This document shows positions 35,190-44,535 of a stretch of 64,000 bases of DNA, piece after piece. Both the position numbers and the translations under genes were made by a program. The notes beneath the pieces were generated by a model. The model saw only the letters and a list, made by a program, of their open reading frames with translations. It searched no databases and was not told the DNA's origin. The DNA is from Curtobacterium sp. L6-1 (lineage in GTDB: Bacteria; Actinomycetota; Actinomycetes; Actinomycetales; Microbacteriaceae), in contig NZ_CP076544.1 of the NCBI RefSeq assembly GCF_018885305.1, forward strand, positions 3,100,001 to 3,164,000. Reading direction: 5' to 3'. Within the stretch, counting starts at the first letter, position 1. The number at the start of each line of letters is the position of its first letter.

Positions 35190-35776
35190 GCGCACGTCTC
35201 GTCATCGTCGGACCTCCCGGGGCGGGCAAGGGCACGCAGGCCGGGCGCATCGCGTCGACCTTCGGGGTCCCCGCCATCTCGACCGGCGACATCTTCCGGA
35301 AGAACGTCGCCGAGGGCACGCCCCTCGGGCAGCGCGCGAAGGCCCTGATGGACGCCGGTGAGTACGTTCCGGACGACCTGACGAACGAGCTCGTCCGCGA
35401 CCGTCTCGCCGAAGCCGACGCAGCGGGCGGGTTCCTGCTCGACGGCTACCCCCGCACGCCGGCGCAGGTCGAGTACCTCGACGCGCTCCTGGCCGAGCAG
35501 GGCGCCGGGATCGACGCGGTGGTCCAGCTCGTCGCCGACCAGGAGGCCCTGGTCGGGCGCCTGCTCAAGCGCGCGCAGGAGCAGGGTCGCGCCGACGACA
35601 CCGAGGAGACCATCCGTCGCCGCCAGCAGGTGTACCAGGAGCAGACCGCTCCGCTCGTCGCGGTCTACCAGGAGCGCGGGCTCGTCGTCGACGTCGACGC
35701 GCTCGGTGGCGTGGACGAGGTCGGCGACCGGATCGCCGACGTCCTCTCGTCGCGCGGCCTGACGGCCGCGGTCTGA
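35186..35776 (+). CDS. adk: Adenylate kinase
   Basis: 196 aa, the short form without a zinc-binding LID insertion, as usual in Actinobacteria. It converts ATP + AMP to two ADP. P-loop G-P-P-G-A-G-K-G-T (near residue 8), D-G-Y-P-R-T and the [13 protein letters not shown] motif are present. TTG start at 35186 is inside the secY stop; family members begin (M)[15 protein letters not shown]. Confidence 0.97.
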   Translation: MSARLVIVGPPGAGKGTQAGRIASTFGVPAISTGDIFRKNVAEGTPLGQRAKALMDAGEYVPDDLTNELVRDRLAEADAAGGFLLDGYPRTPAQVEYLDALLAEQGAGIDAVVQLVADQEALVGRLLKRAQEQGRADDTEETIRRRQQVYQEQTAPLVAVYQERGLVVDVDALGGVDEVGDRIADVLSSRGLTAAV

Positions 35777-35790
35777 CCCGGGTCCGACCG

Positions 35791-36621
35791 GTGCGCCGCC
35801 GCAAGCCCTCGATCTACAAGACGCCCGACGAGCTCCGCGCCATGGTGCGCCCGGGGCTGCTGACGGCGCAGGCGCTCGACGCGGTCCGTGCGGCGGTCCG
35901 TCCCGGTGCCACGACGGGTGAGCTCGACGCGATCGCCGAGCGGACGATCCGCGACGGCGGCGGCGTGCCGAACTTCCAGCTGGTGCCCGGCTACCGCCAC
36001 ACTCTCTGCGTGTCGGTGAACGACGAGATCGTGCACGGGATCCCCGGCGATCGCGTCCTGCAGGCCGGCGACATCGTGTCGGTGGACGCCGGTGCCGAGG
36101 TCGACGGGTGGAACGGCGACAGCGCGTTCACCGTCGTCGTCCCCGGTGGCGACGCAGCGACGAGCGCGGCGCGCCAGGCGCTGTGCGACACGACCGAGCG
36201 GTCGTTGTGGTACGGCATCGCCGCACTCGCGCACGCGAAGGCCCTGCACGAGGTCGGCGCGGCGGTCGAGGACGCGATCGACGAGACCGGCGAGTGGGGC
36301 ATCGTCGAGGACTTCACGGGGCACGGCATCGGCCGGTCGATGCACGAGGAGCCGCCCGTCTTCAACTACCGCGTCCGCGGCGCCGGTCCCGCCGTGCAGG
36401 CCGGCCTCGCCGTAGCGATCGAGCCGATGGTGACGGCGGGCACGATCGACAGCTCGACCGATGCCGACGGGTGGACCGTCCGCACGCTCGACGGCTCGGA
36501 CGCCGCGCACTGGGAGCACAGCGTCGCGGTGCACGCGGACGGCATCTGGGTGCTCACGGCCGCCGACGGCGGCGCGGCGGGCCTGGCCCCGCTGGGTGTG
36601 ACGCCGGTCCCGGTCCCGTAG
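35791..36621 (+). CDS. map: Methionine aminopeptidase, type I
   Basis: 276-aa metalloprotease that removes N-terminal Met from nascent proteins. All active-site residues are present: H82 (V-H-G-I-P), D99 (S-V-D-A-G), D110 (G-D-S-A-F-T), H178 (G-H-G-I-G), E211 (I-E-P-M) and E242 (W-E-H-S-V). No N-terminal zinc finger is seen, so it is the short type Ia-like form. GTG start 14 nt after adk. Confidence 0.97.
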   Translation: MRRRKPSIYKTPDELRAMVRPGLLTAQALDAVRAAVRPGATTGELDAIAERTIRDGGGVPNFQLVPGYRHTLCVSVNDEIVHGIPGDRVLQAGDIVSVDAGAEVDGWNGDSAFTVVVPGGDAATSAARQALCDTTERSLWYGIAALAHAKALHEVGAAVEDAIDETGEWGIVEDFTGHGIGRSMHEEPPVFNYRVRGAGPAVQAGLAVAIEPMVTAGTIDSSTDADGWTVRTLDGSDAAHWEHSVAVHADGIWVLTAADGGAAGLAPLGVTPVPVP

Positions 36622-36626
36622 GTCGC

Positions 36627-36681
36627 GCCTCCAGGCCGCTGGGGGCCGCTCCCGGGCGGTCGACCGACCCGGAGGCCCGTG
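36627..36681. repeat. Dispersed palindromic element, copy D
   Basis: GCCTCCAGGCC (36627-36637) and GGAGGCCCGTG (36671-36681) are exact matches to parts of the element at 23549-23649. It begins 5 bases after the map stop. Confidence 0.7.
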
Positions 36682-36690
36682 ATCGGGTCG

Positions 36691-36714
36691 ACCGGGGACC
36701 GACCGGTCCCTGGT
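36691..36714 (+). terminator. Hairpin downstream of map
   Basis: 10-bp stem with one G-T wobble (36691-36700 with 36705-36714) and a GACC loop, 69 bases after the map stop. A plausible terminator without a T-run. Confidence 0.5.
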
Positions 36715-36972
36715 CGTCCGGTGCTCCGCCGCGGAGGCGCGTGGCCGGGTCGGGTGGTGACCGACCGTCCGTCCGACTGGTGGTGCTGCGCGCGACCGGC
36801 GGCGAGGATCGTGGGTGCGTCGGGCGGTGTCCGACCGGCCGGCGGACGGTGCTGCGTTGGAGCCGCACCGAGGCGGGCGGCCGCGGTGACCGGCGACCGG
36901 CGATCGTGAGCGCTCCTCGCACCCGTCGTCGCTGCGTCGCACGGCGTCGACGAGCGGCGCGGCGTGGCGGGG

Positions 36973-38295
36973 TCAGTTCCCGACGGAGCAGGTCTCCTCG
37001 GCGGCGCTCTGCCCGGTGATCGAGGACGGCAGCGGCGTGGCGGACGGGCTGCTGGTGGTGGTCGTCCGCGCACCGGGCGTCGCGCCGTCACCGGACGGGC
37101 TGGCGGTGTCGGACGGCGTCGCTCCGGACCCGGCCCCGGACTCGGACCCCGACCCGGACCCGGCGGACTGCGGCGGGGTCGCGGAGGGCGAGCTCGTGGC
37201 GGCGTCCGACGACCCCCGGGACGCACGACCCGTGGAGGAGTCGGCGAGCGAGGTGCGCTCGTCGGTCTGCAGGGCGACGTTGAGCGTGTGGGCGTTCGCC
37301 TCGTCGACGACCACACGGGCGGAGTCCGCCGGGTCGTCCACGACCGGGTACTGCACGAAGAGCATGCTCGAGGTGCTCATGCCCCGGAGCGTGGAAGCGA
37401 GTCCGACCAGGGTCCGGGGCCGCGCCAGCCCGTCGGACAGGGTCATGTTCGACAGGGCGGCCCCGGCGAGCTTGTAGAGCGTGACGGGCTTCGACAGCGT
37501 GCCGTCCGCGGTGACCTGGCGCAGCAGGGCGGAGAGGAACACCTGCTGCGAGCTGATCCGTGCGAGGTCGCTGCCGTCGCCGACGCCGTGCCGGGAGCGC
37601 AGGAAGGCGAGGGCGTCGGAGCCCTGGAGCGAGTGGGCGCCGGCGCTGAGGTGCAGGCCGGTGAAGGAGTCGTCGATGGGCGTCGCCACGCAGACGTCGA
37701 CGCCGCCGAGCGCGTTCGACATCTCGATGACGCCGTTGAACGTGATGAGGCCAGCGTACGGCACGGTCAAGCCGGTGAGGTTCTCGACCGTGTCGACCAC
37801 GCAGGAGACGCCGCCGTTGCCGAGCGCGGTGTTGAACTGGGCGGAGTCGGCAGCGGGGTAGGTGGTGCCGGTCTCCGGGTTCGTGCACGCCGGTATCGGC
37901 ACCATGAGGTCGCGCGGGAAGCTGACGGCGGTGAGCTGCTCGTGGTCCTCGGAGACGTGCACGAGCATGGTGACGTCGTTCCGGGCACCCTCGACGTCCT
38001 CGTCGGAGTCGAACTGGCCGACGCGGGTGTCGCTCCCGATGAGCAGGATGTTCGCCCCGCCCTCGATCGCCGTGATGTCTGCGGTCTGCGCGGTGCTCTG
38101 GTCGTCCGTGCTGAGCGCCACGGTCCGCGGCGCGGCCGCGAGCTGGGCGACGCCGATGGCGGAGACGCAGGTCCCGCTCACGAGGACGACGGCCGCGGCG
38201 GAGGCGACGACGGACAGCGCCGTCGTCCACCCGCGACGGCGGGGGAGGCGGCCGTGGCGTGCGACGGGGCGCTCGCGGCCTGGGGCGTCGGGCAC
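36973..38295 (-). CDS. LCP (LytR-CpsA-Psr) family cell-wall polymer ligase
   Basis: 440 aa. A basic cytoplasmic N-terminus and one transmembrane helix (about 25-47) precede an extracytoplasmic LCP domain (about 75-320): [38 protein letters not shown] and F-L-R-S-R-H, including the arginines that bind polyprenyl phosphate. The C-terminal ~90 residues are Ser/Pro/Gly-rich. LCP enzymes transfer secondary polymers from lipid carriers to peptidoglycan. GTG start with AAGGAG upstream. It faces against the ribosomal genes between map and infA. Confidence 0.92.
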   Translation of the reverse strand: MPDAPGRERPVARHGRLPRRRGWTTALSVVASAAAVVLVSGTCVSAIGVAQLAAAPRTVALSTDDQSTAQTADITAIEGGANILLIGSDTRVGQFDSDEDVEGARNDVTMLVHVSEDHEQLTAVSFPRDLMVPIPACTNPETGTTYPAADSAQFNTALGNGGVSCVVDTVENLTGLTVPYAGLITFNGVIEMSNALGGVDVCVATPIDDSFTGLHLSAGAHSLQGSDALAFLRSRHGVGDGSDLARISSQQVFLSALLRQVTADGTLSKPVTLYKLAGAALSNMTLSDGLARPRTLVGLASTLRGMSTSSMLFVQYPVVDDPADSARVVVDEANAHTLNVALQTDERTSLADSSTGRASRGSSDAATSSPSATPPQSAGSGSGSESGAGSGATPSDTASPSGDGATPGARTTTTSSPSATPLPSSITGQSAAEETCSVGN

Positions 38296-38458
38296 GGGGG
38301 TCTCCTTCGGTGACTGCTCTCGTCACCGTACGGCCCCGTACTCGGTCGCGACAGTGCGCTCTCCTCGGGACCGCTGTGGATCCGCGTGCCCGCGGGGATC
38401 ACGCGCCCGACCGCCCCCTGCACTGGGGTGCCGCGCCGCACCGGATCGGGGCCAGCAC

Positions 38459-38487
38459 TTGGCAATCGGCCGACTACCACATAAGAT
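38459..38487 (+). promoter_or_regulatory. infA: Promoter of the infA-rpmJ-rpsM-rpsK operon
   Basis: TTGGCA (38459-38464), 17 nt, TAAGAT (38482-38487), about 95 bp before infA. A strong promoter here fits the break in the operon caused by the minus-strand LCP gene. Confidence 0.8.
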
Positions 38488-38581
38488 CGATCTTTGGTGT
38501 GCCATGCCCTCTGGCGTGGCGCCCGACCCGCAGACCGGCTCGGGGATCACACCAGTAATCCAACCAAGCGACAGTGAGGCT

Positions 38582-38803
38582 ATGGCCAAGAAAGACGGCG
38601 TCATCGAGATCGAGGGCTCGGTGCTCGAAGCTCTGCCCAACGCGATGTTCCGCGTTGAGCTGACCAACGGACACAAGGTACTCGCGCACATCTCCGGGAA
38701 GATGCGCCAGCACTACATCCGCATCCTCCCCGAGGACCGCGTGATCGTGGAGCTGAGCCCGTACGACCTGACCCGCGGCCGGATCGTCTACCGCTACAAG
38801 TGA
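38582..38803 (+). CDS. infA: Translation initiation factor IF-1
   Basis: 73-aa S1-like OB-fold protein that occupies the A site during initiation. [12 protein letters not shown] and F-R-V-E-L-x-N-G-H and the R-I-V-Y-R-Y-K end are family-typical. The frame is open far upstream, but only this ATG gives the family start. Confidence 0.98.
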   Translation: MAKKDGVIEIEGSVLEALPNAMFRVELTNGHKVLAHISGKMRQHYIRILPEDRVIVELSPYDLTRGRIVYRYK

Positions 38804-38873
38804 TCCGCGAGCTGGAAAGGAACGGCCCGGCGAACCCGCCGAGCACGAAGCCAGCGAGCACGAGGAACGAACA

Positions 38874-38990
38874 ATGAAGGTCAACCCCAGCGTCAAGCCC
38901 ATCTGCGAGCACTGCCGAGTGATCCGCCGGAAGGGCCGCGTCATGGTGATCTGCAAGAGCAACCCGCGTCACAAGCAGCGCCAGGGCTAG
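38874..38990 (+). CDS. rpmJ: 50S ribosomal protein L36 (zinc-binding form)
   Basis: A 38-aa gene, easily missed because of its size. [14 protein letters not shown] reads directly into the ribosomal L36 signature; C11, C14, C27 and H33 form the zinc site, so this is the C+ form that needs zinc. It stabilises 23S rRNA. ATG at 38874 with GAGGAACGA upstream, 70 nt after infA. Confidence 0.97.
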   Translation: MKVNPSVKPICEHCRVIRRKGRVMVICKSNPRHKQRQG

Positions 38991-39190
38991 TCCCTCCGGG
39001 ACTCGTCCCGGCTGCGTGACCGGGGCCGCCAGTCGACAGGCTGCCAGCGGCTCGAGCACGAACCACAACTGAAGATCGACAACGCAGTGCCAGAACCCGC
39101 ACACCTCGGTGTGTGGGGGACACCTCGGGGCGGAGGCCCGGGCACCGGTACTGCGCCACACCTCCATCGACAACAGGAGCAGCCAGCACA

Positions 39191-39565
39191 ATGGCACGTC
39201 TAGCAGGCGTCGACATCCCGCGCGAGAAGCGCGTGGAGATCGCACTCACCTACATCTACGGGGTCGGCCGCACCCGCGCCGTCCAGACGCTCGCGGAGAC
39301 CGGCATCTCCGGCGACATCCGCGTCAAGGACCTCACCGACGACCAGCTCGTCGCCCTCCGCGACTACATCGAGGGCACCTTCAAGGTGGAGGGTGACCTC
39401 CGCCGTGAGGTCGCCGCCGACATCCGCCGCAAGGTCGAGATCGGTAGCTACGAGGGTCTCCGCCACCGTCGTGGTCTCCCGGTGCGTGGTCAGCGCACCA
39501 AGACCAACGCTCGTACCCGCAAGGGCCCGAAGCGCACCGTGGCAGGCAAGAAGAAGGCTCGATAG
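39191..39565 (+). CDS. rpsM: 30S ribosomal protein S13
   Basis: 124 aa. Lies at the top of the 30S head and bridges to L5 and P-site t[25 protein letters not shown], and [18 protein letters not shown] are diagnostic. The 200-bp gap before it contains only a small 5-bp hairpin (around 39099-39112). Confidence 0.98.
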   Translation: MARLAGVDIPREKRVEIALTYIYGVGRTRAVQTLAETGISGDIRVKDLTDDQLVALRDYIEGTFKVEGDLRREVAADIRRKVEIGSYEGLRHRRGLPVRGQRTKTNARTRKGPKRTVAGKKKAR

Positions 39566-39574
39566 GAGATCACG

Positions 39575-39973
39575 ATGGCTACCCCCAAGACCGCCGCGCG
39601 CAAGCCGCGCCGCAAGGAGAAGAAGAACGTCGCCGTGGGCCAGGCCCACATCAAGAGCACGTTCAACAACACCATCGTCAGCATCACCGACCCGTCGGGT
39701 GCCGTCCTGAGCTGGGCGTCCTCGGGCGCCGTCGGCTTCAAGGGCTCGCGCAAGTCGACGCCGTTCGCGGCGCAGCTGGCCGCCGAGTCGGCAGCCCGTC
39801 AGGCCGCCGAGCACGGCGTCAAGAAGGTCGACGTCTTCGTCAAGGGCCCGGGCTCGGGTCGCGAGACGGCGATCCGTTCTCTCCAGGCCGCTGGCCTCGA
39901 GGTCGGCTCGATCAACGACGTCACGCCGCAGGCGCACAACGGGTGCCGCCCGCCGAAGCGCCGCCGCGTCTGA
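39575..39973 (+). CDS. rpsK: 30S ribosomal protein S11
   Basis: 132 aa. Platform protein near the mRNA Shine-Dalgarno helix. [19 protein letters not shown], and the C-terminal [12 protein letters not shown] are diagnostic. TAGGAG ribosome binding site overlaps the rpsM stop. Confidence 0.98.
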   Translation: MATPKTAARKPRRKEKKNVAVGQAHIKSTFNNTIVSITDPSGAVLSWASSGAVGFKGSRKSTPFAAQLAAESAARQAAEHGVKKVDVFVKGPGSGRETAIRSLQAAGLEVGSINDVTPQAHNGCRPPKRRRV

Positions 39974-39987
39974 CGCGAGGAGCAACC

Positions 39988-40032
39988 GGCCGTTCCCCGC
40001 TCGTTCCCTGACCGGGACGAGCGGGGGCGGCC
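39988..40032 (+). terminator. Terminator-like long hairpin after rpsK
   Basis: GGCCG...CCCGCTCG.TCCC-type arms (39988-40009 and about 40014-40032) form a stem of about 19 bp with small bulges, followed by ATTCCTGG. A second small hairpin (40092-40110) lies in the rpoA leader. rpoA therefore probably has additional transcription of its own. Confidence 0.7.
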
Positions 40033-40161
40033 ATTCCTGGTCGTTCGATCGCGCACTCCAGTGCGCGTGATCACAACTGAAACAGACCCGTCGGGGCCCG
40101 GCCGGCCCCGTCGTACCGCCAAGTGTCATATAGCGGACACTTCGCCGAAAGGAATTCCACA

Positions 40162-41157
40162 GTGCTCATTGCACAGCGCCCCACCCTGAACGAGGAGTCC
40201 ATCTCCGAATTCCGCTCGCGCTTCGTCATCGAACCGCTCGAGCCGGGCTTCGGGTACACCCTCGGCAACTCGCTGCGCCGCACGCTCCTCTCGTCCATCC
40301 CGGGTGCTGCCGTCACGAGCATCCGCATCGACGGTGTCCTCCACGAGTTCAGCACCGTTCCCGGTGTCAAGGAGGACGTCACCGAGATCATCCTGAACAT
40401 CAAGAGCCTGGTCGTCTCCAGCGAGCACGACGAGCCGATCACCGCCTACCTGCGCAAGCAGGGTGCCGGTCAGGTCACCGCGGCGGACATCTCCGCCCCG
40501 GCCGGTGTCGAGATCCACAACCCGGACCTCGTCATCGCGACCCTGAACGACTCGGCGCGCTTCGAGCTGGAGCTGACGATCGAGCGTGGCCGCGGCTACG
40601 TCTCGGCGACCCAGAACCGCTCGGAGTTCAGCGAGGCCGGTCAGATCCCGATCGACTCGATCTACTCGCCCGTGCTCAAGGTCACCTACCGCGTCGAGGC
40701 GACGCGTGCCGGTGAGCGCACGGACTTCGACCGTCTGGTCGTCGACGTCGAGTCGAAGCCTGCGATCACGCCGCGCGACGCCATCGCGTCGGCCGGTCGC
40801 ACGCTGGTCGAGCTGTTCGGGCTCGCCCGTGAGCTCAACACGGCGGCCGAGGGCATCGAGATCGGCCCCGCGCCGGTCGACGCCGTGCTCTCGAACGAGC
40901 TGCAGACGCCGATCGAGGACCTCGACCTGTCGGTCCGTAGCTACAACTGCCTGAAGCGCGAGGGCATCAACACGGTGTCCGAGCTCGTCGCCCTCTCGGA
41001 GACGCAGCTCATGAACATCCGCAACTTCGGTCAGAAGTCGGTGGACGAGGTCAAGGACAAGCTCACCGAGCTCGGCCTGTCCCTCAAGGACACCGTCCCC
41101 GGATTCGACGGTGCCCACTTCTACAGCGGGTACGACGAGGACGAGTCCAGCAACTGA
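40162..41157 (+). CDS. rpoA: RNA polymerase subunit alpha
   Basis: 331 aa. The N-terminal domain ([29 protein letters not shown]) dimerises and binds beta and beta-prime; the C-terminal domain (about 245-320; [13 protein letters not shown]) contacts UP elements and activators. GTG 40162 with AAAGGA (40148-40153) is chosen over an upstream in-frame start. No rpsD is present between rpsK and rpoA. Confidence 0.98.
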   Translation: MLIAQRPTLNEESISEFRSRFVIEPLEPGFGYTLGNSLRRTLLSSIPGAAVTSIRIDGVLHEFSTVPGVKEDVTEIILNIKSLVVSSEHDEPITAYLRKQGAGQVTAADISAPAGVEIHNPDLVIATLNDSARFELELTIERGRGYVSATQNRSEFSEAGQIPIDSIYSPVLKVTYRVEATRAGERTDFDRLVVDVESKPAITPRDAIASAGRTLVELFGLARELNTAAEGIEIGPAPVDAVLSNELQTPIEDLDLSVRSYNCLKREGINTVSELVALSETQLMNIRNFGQKSVDEVKDKLTELGLSLKDTVPGFDGAHFYSGYDEDESSN

Positions 41158-41221
41158 CCTCGCGCTGACGCGCACGCGCTCCTGACACGGCGCGCACCAC
41201 CATCACCACTGGAGAACTGAC

Positions 41222-41794
41222 ATGCCGAAGCCCACCAAGGGCCCCCGCCTCGGTGGCGGTCCCGCCCACGAGCGCCTGCTCCTGAGCAACCTCGCCAACG
41301 CCCTCTTCACGCACGGTCGCATCACGACGACCGAGACGAAGGCCAAGCGCCTCCGTCCGGTCGCCGAGCGGCTCATCACGTTCGCGAAGCGTGGCGACCT
41401 GCACGCGCGTCGTCGCGTGATCGCCGCGCTGCGCGACAAGACCGTCGTGCACACGCTGTTCACGGAGATCGCGCCGCAGGTGGCCGACCGCCAGGGCGGC
41501 TACACCCGCATCACGAAGCTCGGCTTCCGCAAGGGTGACAACGCGCCGCTCGCCTCGATCGAGCTCGTCCTCGAGCCCGTCTCGAGCTCGCCGGCACCCG
41601 TCTCGCGTTCGGCCGCTCCGGCTGCCGCCGCGCCGGTCGCCGCCGAGGCCGACACCACGGAGGCCCCGGTCGAGGAGACCGAGACCACCGAGGAGTCGAC
41701 CCCGGTCGCCGACGAGACCACGACCGACGCCGCCGCCGAGGTCGAGGCCGACGCCGCAGCCAAGTCGGACGACGCCGCGGACGAGTCCAAGTAG
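41222..41794 (+). CDS. rplQ: 50S ribosomal protein L17 with acidic C-terminal tail
   Basis: 190 aa, against about 120 in many bacteria. Residues 1-120 are normal L17 ([21 protein letters not shown], T-T-x-T-K-A-K, R-I-T-K-L-G-x-R-K-G-D-N-A). The last ~70 are Ala/Glu/Thr/Asp-rich and acidic, presumably flexible at the tunnel exit side. A strong terminator follows, ending the alpha operon. Confidence 0.96.
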   Translation: MPKPTKGPRLGGGPAHERLLLSNLANALFTHGRITTTETKAKRLRPVAERLITFAKRGDLHARRRVIAALRDKTVVHTLFTEIAPQVADRQGGYTRITKLGFRKGDNAPLASIELVLEPVSSSPAPVSRSAAPAAAAPVAAEADTTEAPVEETETTEESTPVADETTTDAAAEVEADAAAKSDDAADESK

Positions 41795-41809
41795 TCGCAC
41801 CGCACCACC

Positions 41810-41845
41810 GGAGGGCCCCCGCAGCACCTGCTGCGGGGGCCCTCC
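41810..41845 (+). terminator. Strong intrinsic terminator after rplQ
   Basis: Perfect 15-bp stem (41810-41824 with 41831-41845), extendable by two pairs, followed by TGCTTCCC, 15 bases after the stop codon. Confidence 0.9.
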
Positions 41846-41992
41846 TGCTTCCCGGCGGGCAGGCACGGGCACGGGGACGAGCACGTGGCCGCCGTGACGA
41901 CCGGTCGCCGGGGGCGAGCGCCGGGCGACGTGAGCCGGGAGGCTCGACCAGCGTCCGCCACGTACGGTGGCGGACGACCCGACGGGAGACCC

Positions 41993-43150
41993 ATGCAGTT
42001 CCAGCACATCGCCGGCGTCGGCACGCGCCTCTGGCGGTGGAGCCGGAACTCCGGCACGCAGCCCCGCCTGCTCCACGCTGCGAAGGCCGCTGCCGCGGCG
42101 GCGCTCGCCTGGCTGGTCGCGCGACATGTTCCCGGGGTCGCCGCCGAGTACCCGTACTACGCCCCGCTCGGCGCCGTCGTCGCGATGCAGACGACGGTGT
42201 TCGCCGGCCTCCGCAGCGGCCTGCAGACGCTGGTCGGGATCGCCCTGGGCATCGCGGTGGCGGCCTTCACGATGTGGGTGGGGGACGCCGGCATCCTCGC
42301 CGTCGCACTCGCGGTCGGCGTGGGCGTCCTCGTGGGTGGGTTCCGGATCCTCGGCGAGGGCAGTTCGTGGGTGTCGACCGCGGCACTGTTCGTCCTGCTC
42401 GTCGGCGGTGCCCACGCCGAGGGGTACTCGCTCGGCTACCTCGTGCAGATGGCCGTCGGCGTGGTGGTCGGCCTCCTCGTGAACTTCCTGGTGTTCCCGC
42501 CGCTGCACTTCTGGGACGCGGAGCGACGGATCGACCAGGTGAACAGCGTGCTCGCGACGCACCTGGACGGCCTGGCCGACGTGCTCGAGCAGGGCAAGCG
42601 GGACGAGCGGGCGTGGGACCAGGCACAGGACCGCCTGGACCGGGCGATCGCCGACGTCCGCGGACGGGTCTCGATCGCGCAGGAGAGCCGCCGGATCAAC
42701 CCGCGTGGCGCACTCCGCGGGTCACGGGCCCGGCTGCAGCGGGACGGGTCACGCTTCCGCGCCCTCGAACGGGTCGCCTGGTACACGACCGACCTCACCG
42801 AGCTGGTCGCGCGGTCGGGGCCGGTGTCGGCGAACCTCGGACGGCCGGACGAGGCCTTCACCACGCCGCTGGTGCTGGCGATCCGGCAGGTCGCCGCGAT
42901 GATCCGCGGCGAGCACCCGCCGGAGGAGGGCGACCGGGCGATCGCGGAGCTCGAGGACGCCCTCGACGCGTCCCACGAGCAGCCGTCCGACGTCGCGGTC
43001 ACCTCGACGGCCCTGGTGTCCCTGCGGGGCATCGTCGAATCGGAGCGCCGGGCGACGCAGGACGCCGACACCGAGACCGGTCCGGCCGACGCTCCGCGGC
43101 GCGGTCTCCGGGCACGGTGGGAACTGCGCGGACGCAAGCGCGGGCACTGA
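41993..43150 (+). CDS. FUSC-family membrane transporter (aromatic acid exporter-like)
   Basis: 385 aa. Residues about 25-165 form five or six hydrophobic helices with the FUSC pattern A-A-A-A-A-L-A-W-L-V-A, Y-Y-A-P-L-G-A-V-V-A-M, and G-L-x-x-L-V-G-I-A-L-G. The rest (about 175-385) is a long helical cytoplasmic region. Relatives export fusaric, p-hydroxybenzoic or other aromatic acids; the substrate here is unknown. ATG 41993 has GGGAG (41984-41988) and TACGGT (41963-41968) as a possible -10. It is the first gene of the island between rplQ and truA and converges on the lipoprotein gene. Confidence 0.8.
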   Translation: MQFQHIAGVGTRLWRWSRNSGTQPRLLHAAKAAAAAALAWLVARHVPGVAAEYPYYAPLGAVVAMQTTVFAGLRSGLQTLVGIALGIAVAAFTMWVGDAGILAVALAVGVGVLVGGFRILGEGSSWVSTAALFVLLVGGAHAEGYSLGYLVQMAVGVVVGLLVNFLVFPPLHFWDAERRIDQVNSVLATHLDGLADVLEQGKRDERAWDQAQDRLDRAIADVRGRVSIAQESRRINPRGALRGSRARLQRDGSRFRALERVAWYTTDLTELVARSGPVSANLGRPDEAFTTPLVLAIRQVAAMIRGEHPPEEGDRAIAELEDALDASHEQPSDVAVTSTALVSLRGIVESERRATQDADTETGPADAPRRGLRARWELRGRKRGH

Positions 43151-43192
43151 CCGTCGGACGGCCGTCCCCGAACCGGGCGGCCGAGGACGTCC

Positions 43193-43253
43193 GGCACCGG
43201 CACCGGCACCGAGTCAGGCACCGGAACCGGCACCGAGCCAGGGGCCGGCGCCG
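43193..43253 (+). repeat. Low-complexity GGCACCGG repeats
   Basis: GGCACCGG words in an imperfect tandem of roughly 23-bp units (each with CCGGCACCGAG then C/T-CAGG) between the convergent FUSC and lipoprotein genes. Non-coding; too irregular for a CRISPR array. Confidence 0.6.
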
Positions 43254-43283
43254 GCCCGTGGTCGGAACCGGGCACCTGGGCGG

Positions 43284-44453
43284 CTAGGCGGCCAGGGACG
43301 CCTCGACCCAGTGGACGATCGCCGACGCCGTGTCCGGGGCGATCGCACGCCACAGCACGAAGTGCTCCCACGTGCCGTCGCGCAGGACGTCGACGGAGCA
43401 GACCGTCTCGTCGCAGGTCCGCCACGCACCGTCGCCGGCCTCGAGCCCGTCGAGCTCCAGCCGTCCCGAGCGGTCGACGACGCCGTTGCCGAGTCGCTGC
43501 TCGAGGACCCACCCGCCCTCGGGGAGTTCGGAGTAGACGGCCCCGGTGTGCGGGTACCGTCCCTCGCCGTCGTACTGGAAGACACACTCCGCGCCGCCGA
43601 CCCGGTCCATGGCGAAGTGGCCGAGCTCGACCGCGAGGTCCGTGGCCTGCTCCTGCACGGTGGACAGGTCGACGTCGCTCACGGCGTCGACGCGGTCGCT
43701 GTCGCACGTCGTCAGCCGGCTGCTCGCCGCCTGGTGCTCGGTGGACGCGGCGGCGCTGGCGGAAGCCGCCACGGTCTGCTGCACGCGGTCGAGCAGTGCC
43801 CGGAACGCGGGGAGCACGGCCTCGGGGGTGGCGTCGGGGGTGTCCTGGCCGCGGACGACGGCGAGGTCGACCCAGGCGTCCCCGGCGAGGACCCCGCCCT
43901 GGCACTGGACCCGCGCGGCGTCGGTCGCGTCACAGCGGACCTCGATCATCGACATGCCGGCGCTCTCCGGGTCGTTCCCGCCCGCAGCCGCGAAGTCCGG
44001 GCGCGCGTCGGGCAGCACCGAGACGCGCACGCCCTGGTACACGGCGGCGTCGCGGTCGGCCTCGGCGACGTCGTCGAGCGCCGACACCCCGGTGGTGCTC
44101 CAGCAGGACGTGCCGCCCGTCGCGCGGGGGAACGCCCACGAGCCGGTGGCGTGCACCTGCCCGGTGAGCGGGTCCTCGGCGCGGGCTCCGGGGACGAGTG
44201 CGTCGACGAGGTCCTCGGGGAGGAGCAGGGCGCACCCGGGCAGACCGGCCGAGGCAGGAGCGCGACCGAAGGAGATCGTCTCCTCGTCGGGCGAGGCGGC
44301 GGGGGTGGTCTGGGCGGCGGGCGTCGGGCTGGCACTCCCGCCACCGGCACCGCTGTCCGACGGGGCGCCGGAGCCGGAGCAGGCGGTGAGTCCGAGGACG
44401 AGGGTGGCGGCGGCAGCGGTGACGACGGCGGCGCGTCGCATCACGGTGAACAC
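43284..44453 (-). CDS. Secreted lipoprotein of unknown function
   Basis: 389 aa. A signal peptide with hydrophobic core (about 8-22) ends in the lipobox L-T-A-C, Cys25 being the lipidated residue; a Gly/Ser/Pro/Thr-rich linker follows. The exported part contains about seven cysteines, probably disulfides, and looks like two related domains (each with a G-x-x-W and C pattern), somewhat like DUF3558-type actinobacterial lipoproteins, but I would not name it. GTG 44453 lies 6 nt after TAACCT on the minus strand, so it is probably leaderless; ATG 44441 is an alternative. Divergent from the AfsR-like regulator. Confidence 0.75.
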   Translation of the reverse strand: MFTVMRRAAVVTAAAATLVLGLTACSGSGAPSDSGAGGGSASPTPAAQTTPAASPDEETISFGRAPASAGLPGCALLLPEDLVDALVPGARAEDPLTGQVHATGSWAFPRATGGTSCWSTTGVSALDDVAEADRDAAVYQGVRVSVLPDARPDFAAAGGNDPESAGMSMIEVRCDATDAARVQCQGGVLAGDAWVDLAVVRGQDTPDATPEAVLPAFRALLDRVQQTVAASASAAASTEHQAASSRLTTCDSDRVDAVSDVDLSTVQEQATDLAVELGHFAMDRVGGAECVFQYDGEGRYPHTGAVYSELPEGGWVLEQRLGNGVVDRSGRLELDGLEAGDGAWRTCDETVCSVDVLRDGTWEHFVLWRAIAPDTASAIVHWVEASLAA

Positions 44454-44459
44454 ATGCTC

Positions 44460-44465
44460 AGGTTA
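44460..44465 (-). promoter_or_regulatory. -10 box of probable leaderless lipoprotein transcript
   Basis: TAACCT on the minus strand, 6 nt before the GTG at 44453. Confidence 0.6.
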
Positions 44466-44523
44466 GGGGCCGGAACCCTCCCGAGGAGCCCGCCCGAATC
44501 ACGATCCGGTGACACTGCGCGCC

Positions 44524-44529
44524 TAGACT
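44524..44529 (+). promoter_or_regulatory. -10 box of probable leaderless AfsR-like regulator transcript
   Basis: TAGACT, 6 nt before the GTG at 44536. The two divergent -10 boxes are about 60 bp apart, so one bound protein could affect both. Confidence 0.6.
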
Positions 44530-44535
44530 CCCCAC

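Larger units (their letters stand above)
36622..36972. other. 351-bp gap between convergent genes
   Basis: No coding sequence is supported. It contains a copy of the dispersed GCCTCC/GGAGGC element (36627-36681), a hairpin (36691-36714), and many degenerate GACCG/CCGAC words giving low complexity. The map and LCP genes converge on it, so termination signals for both are expected here. Confidence 0.65.

Noticed and set aside
39974..40161. Deletion of rpsD between rpsK and rpoA
   Set aside because: rpsD is also absent from this position in other Actinobacteria such as Streptomyces, so its absence is not unusual.
43193..43253. CRISPR or attachment-site repeats
   Set aside because: Irregular GGCACCGG words without constant spacer lengths or flanking integrase.
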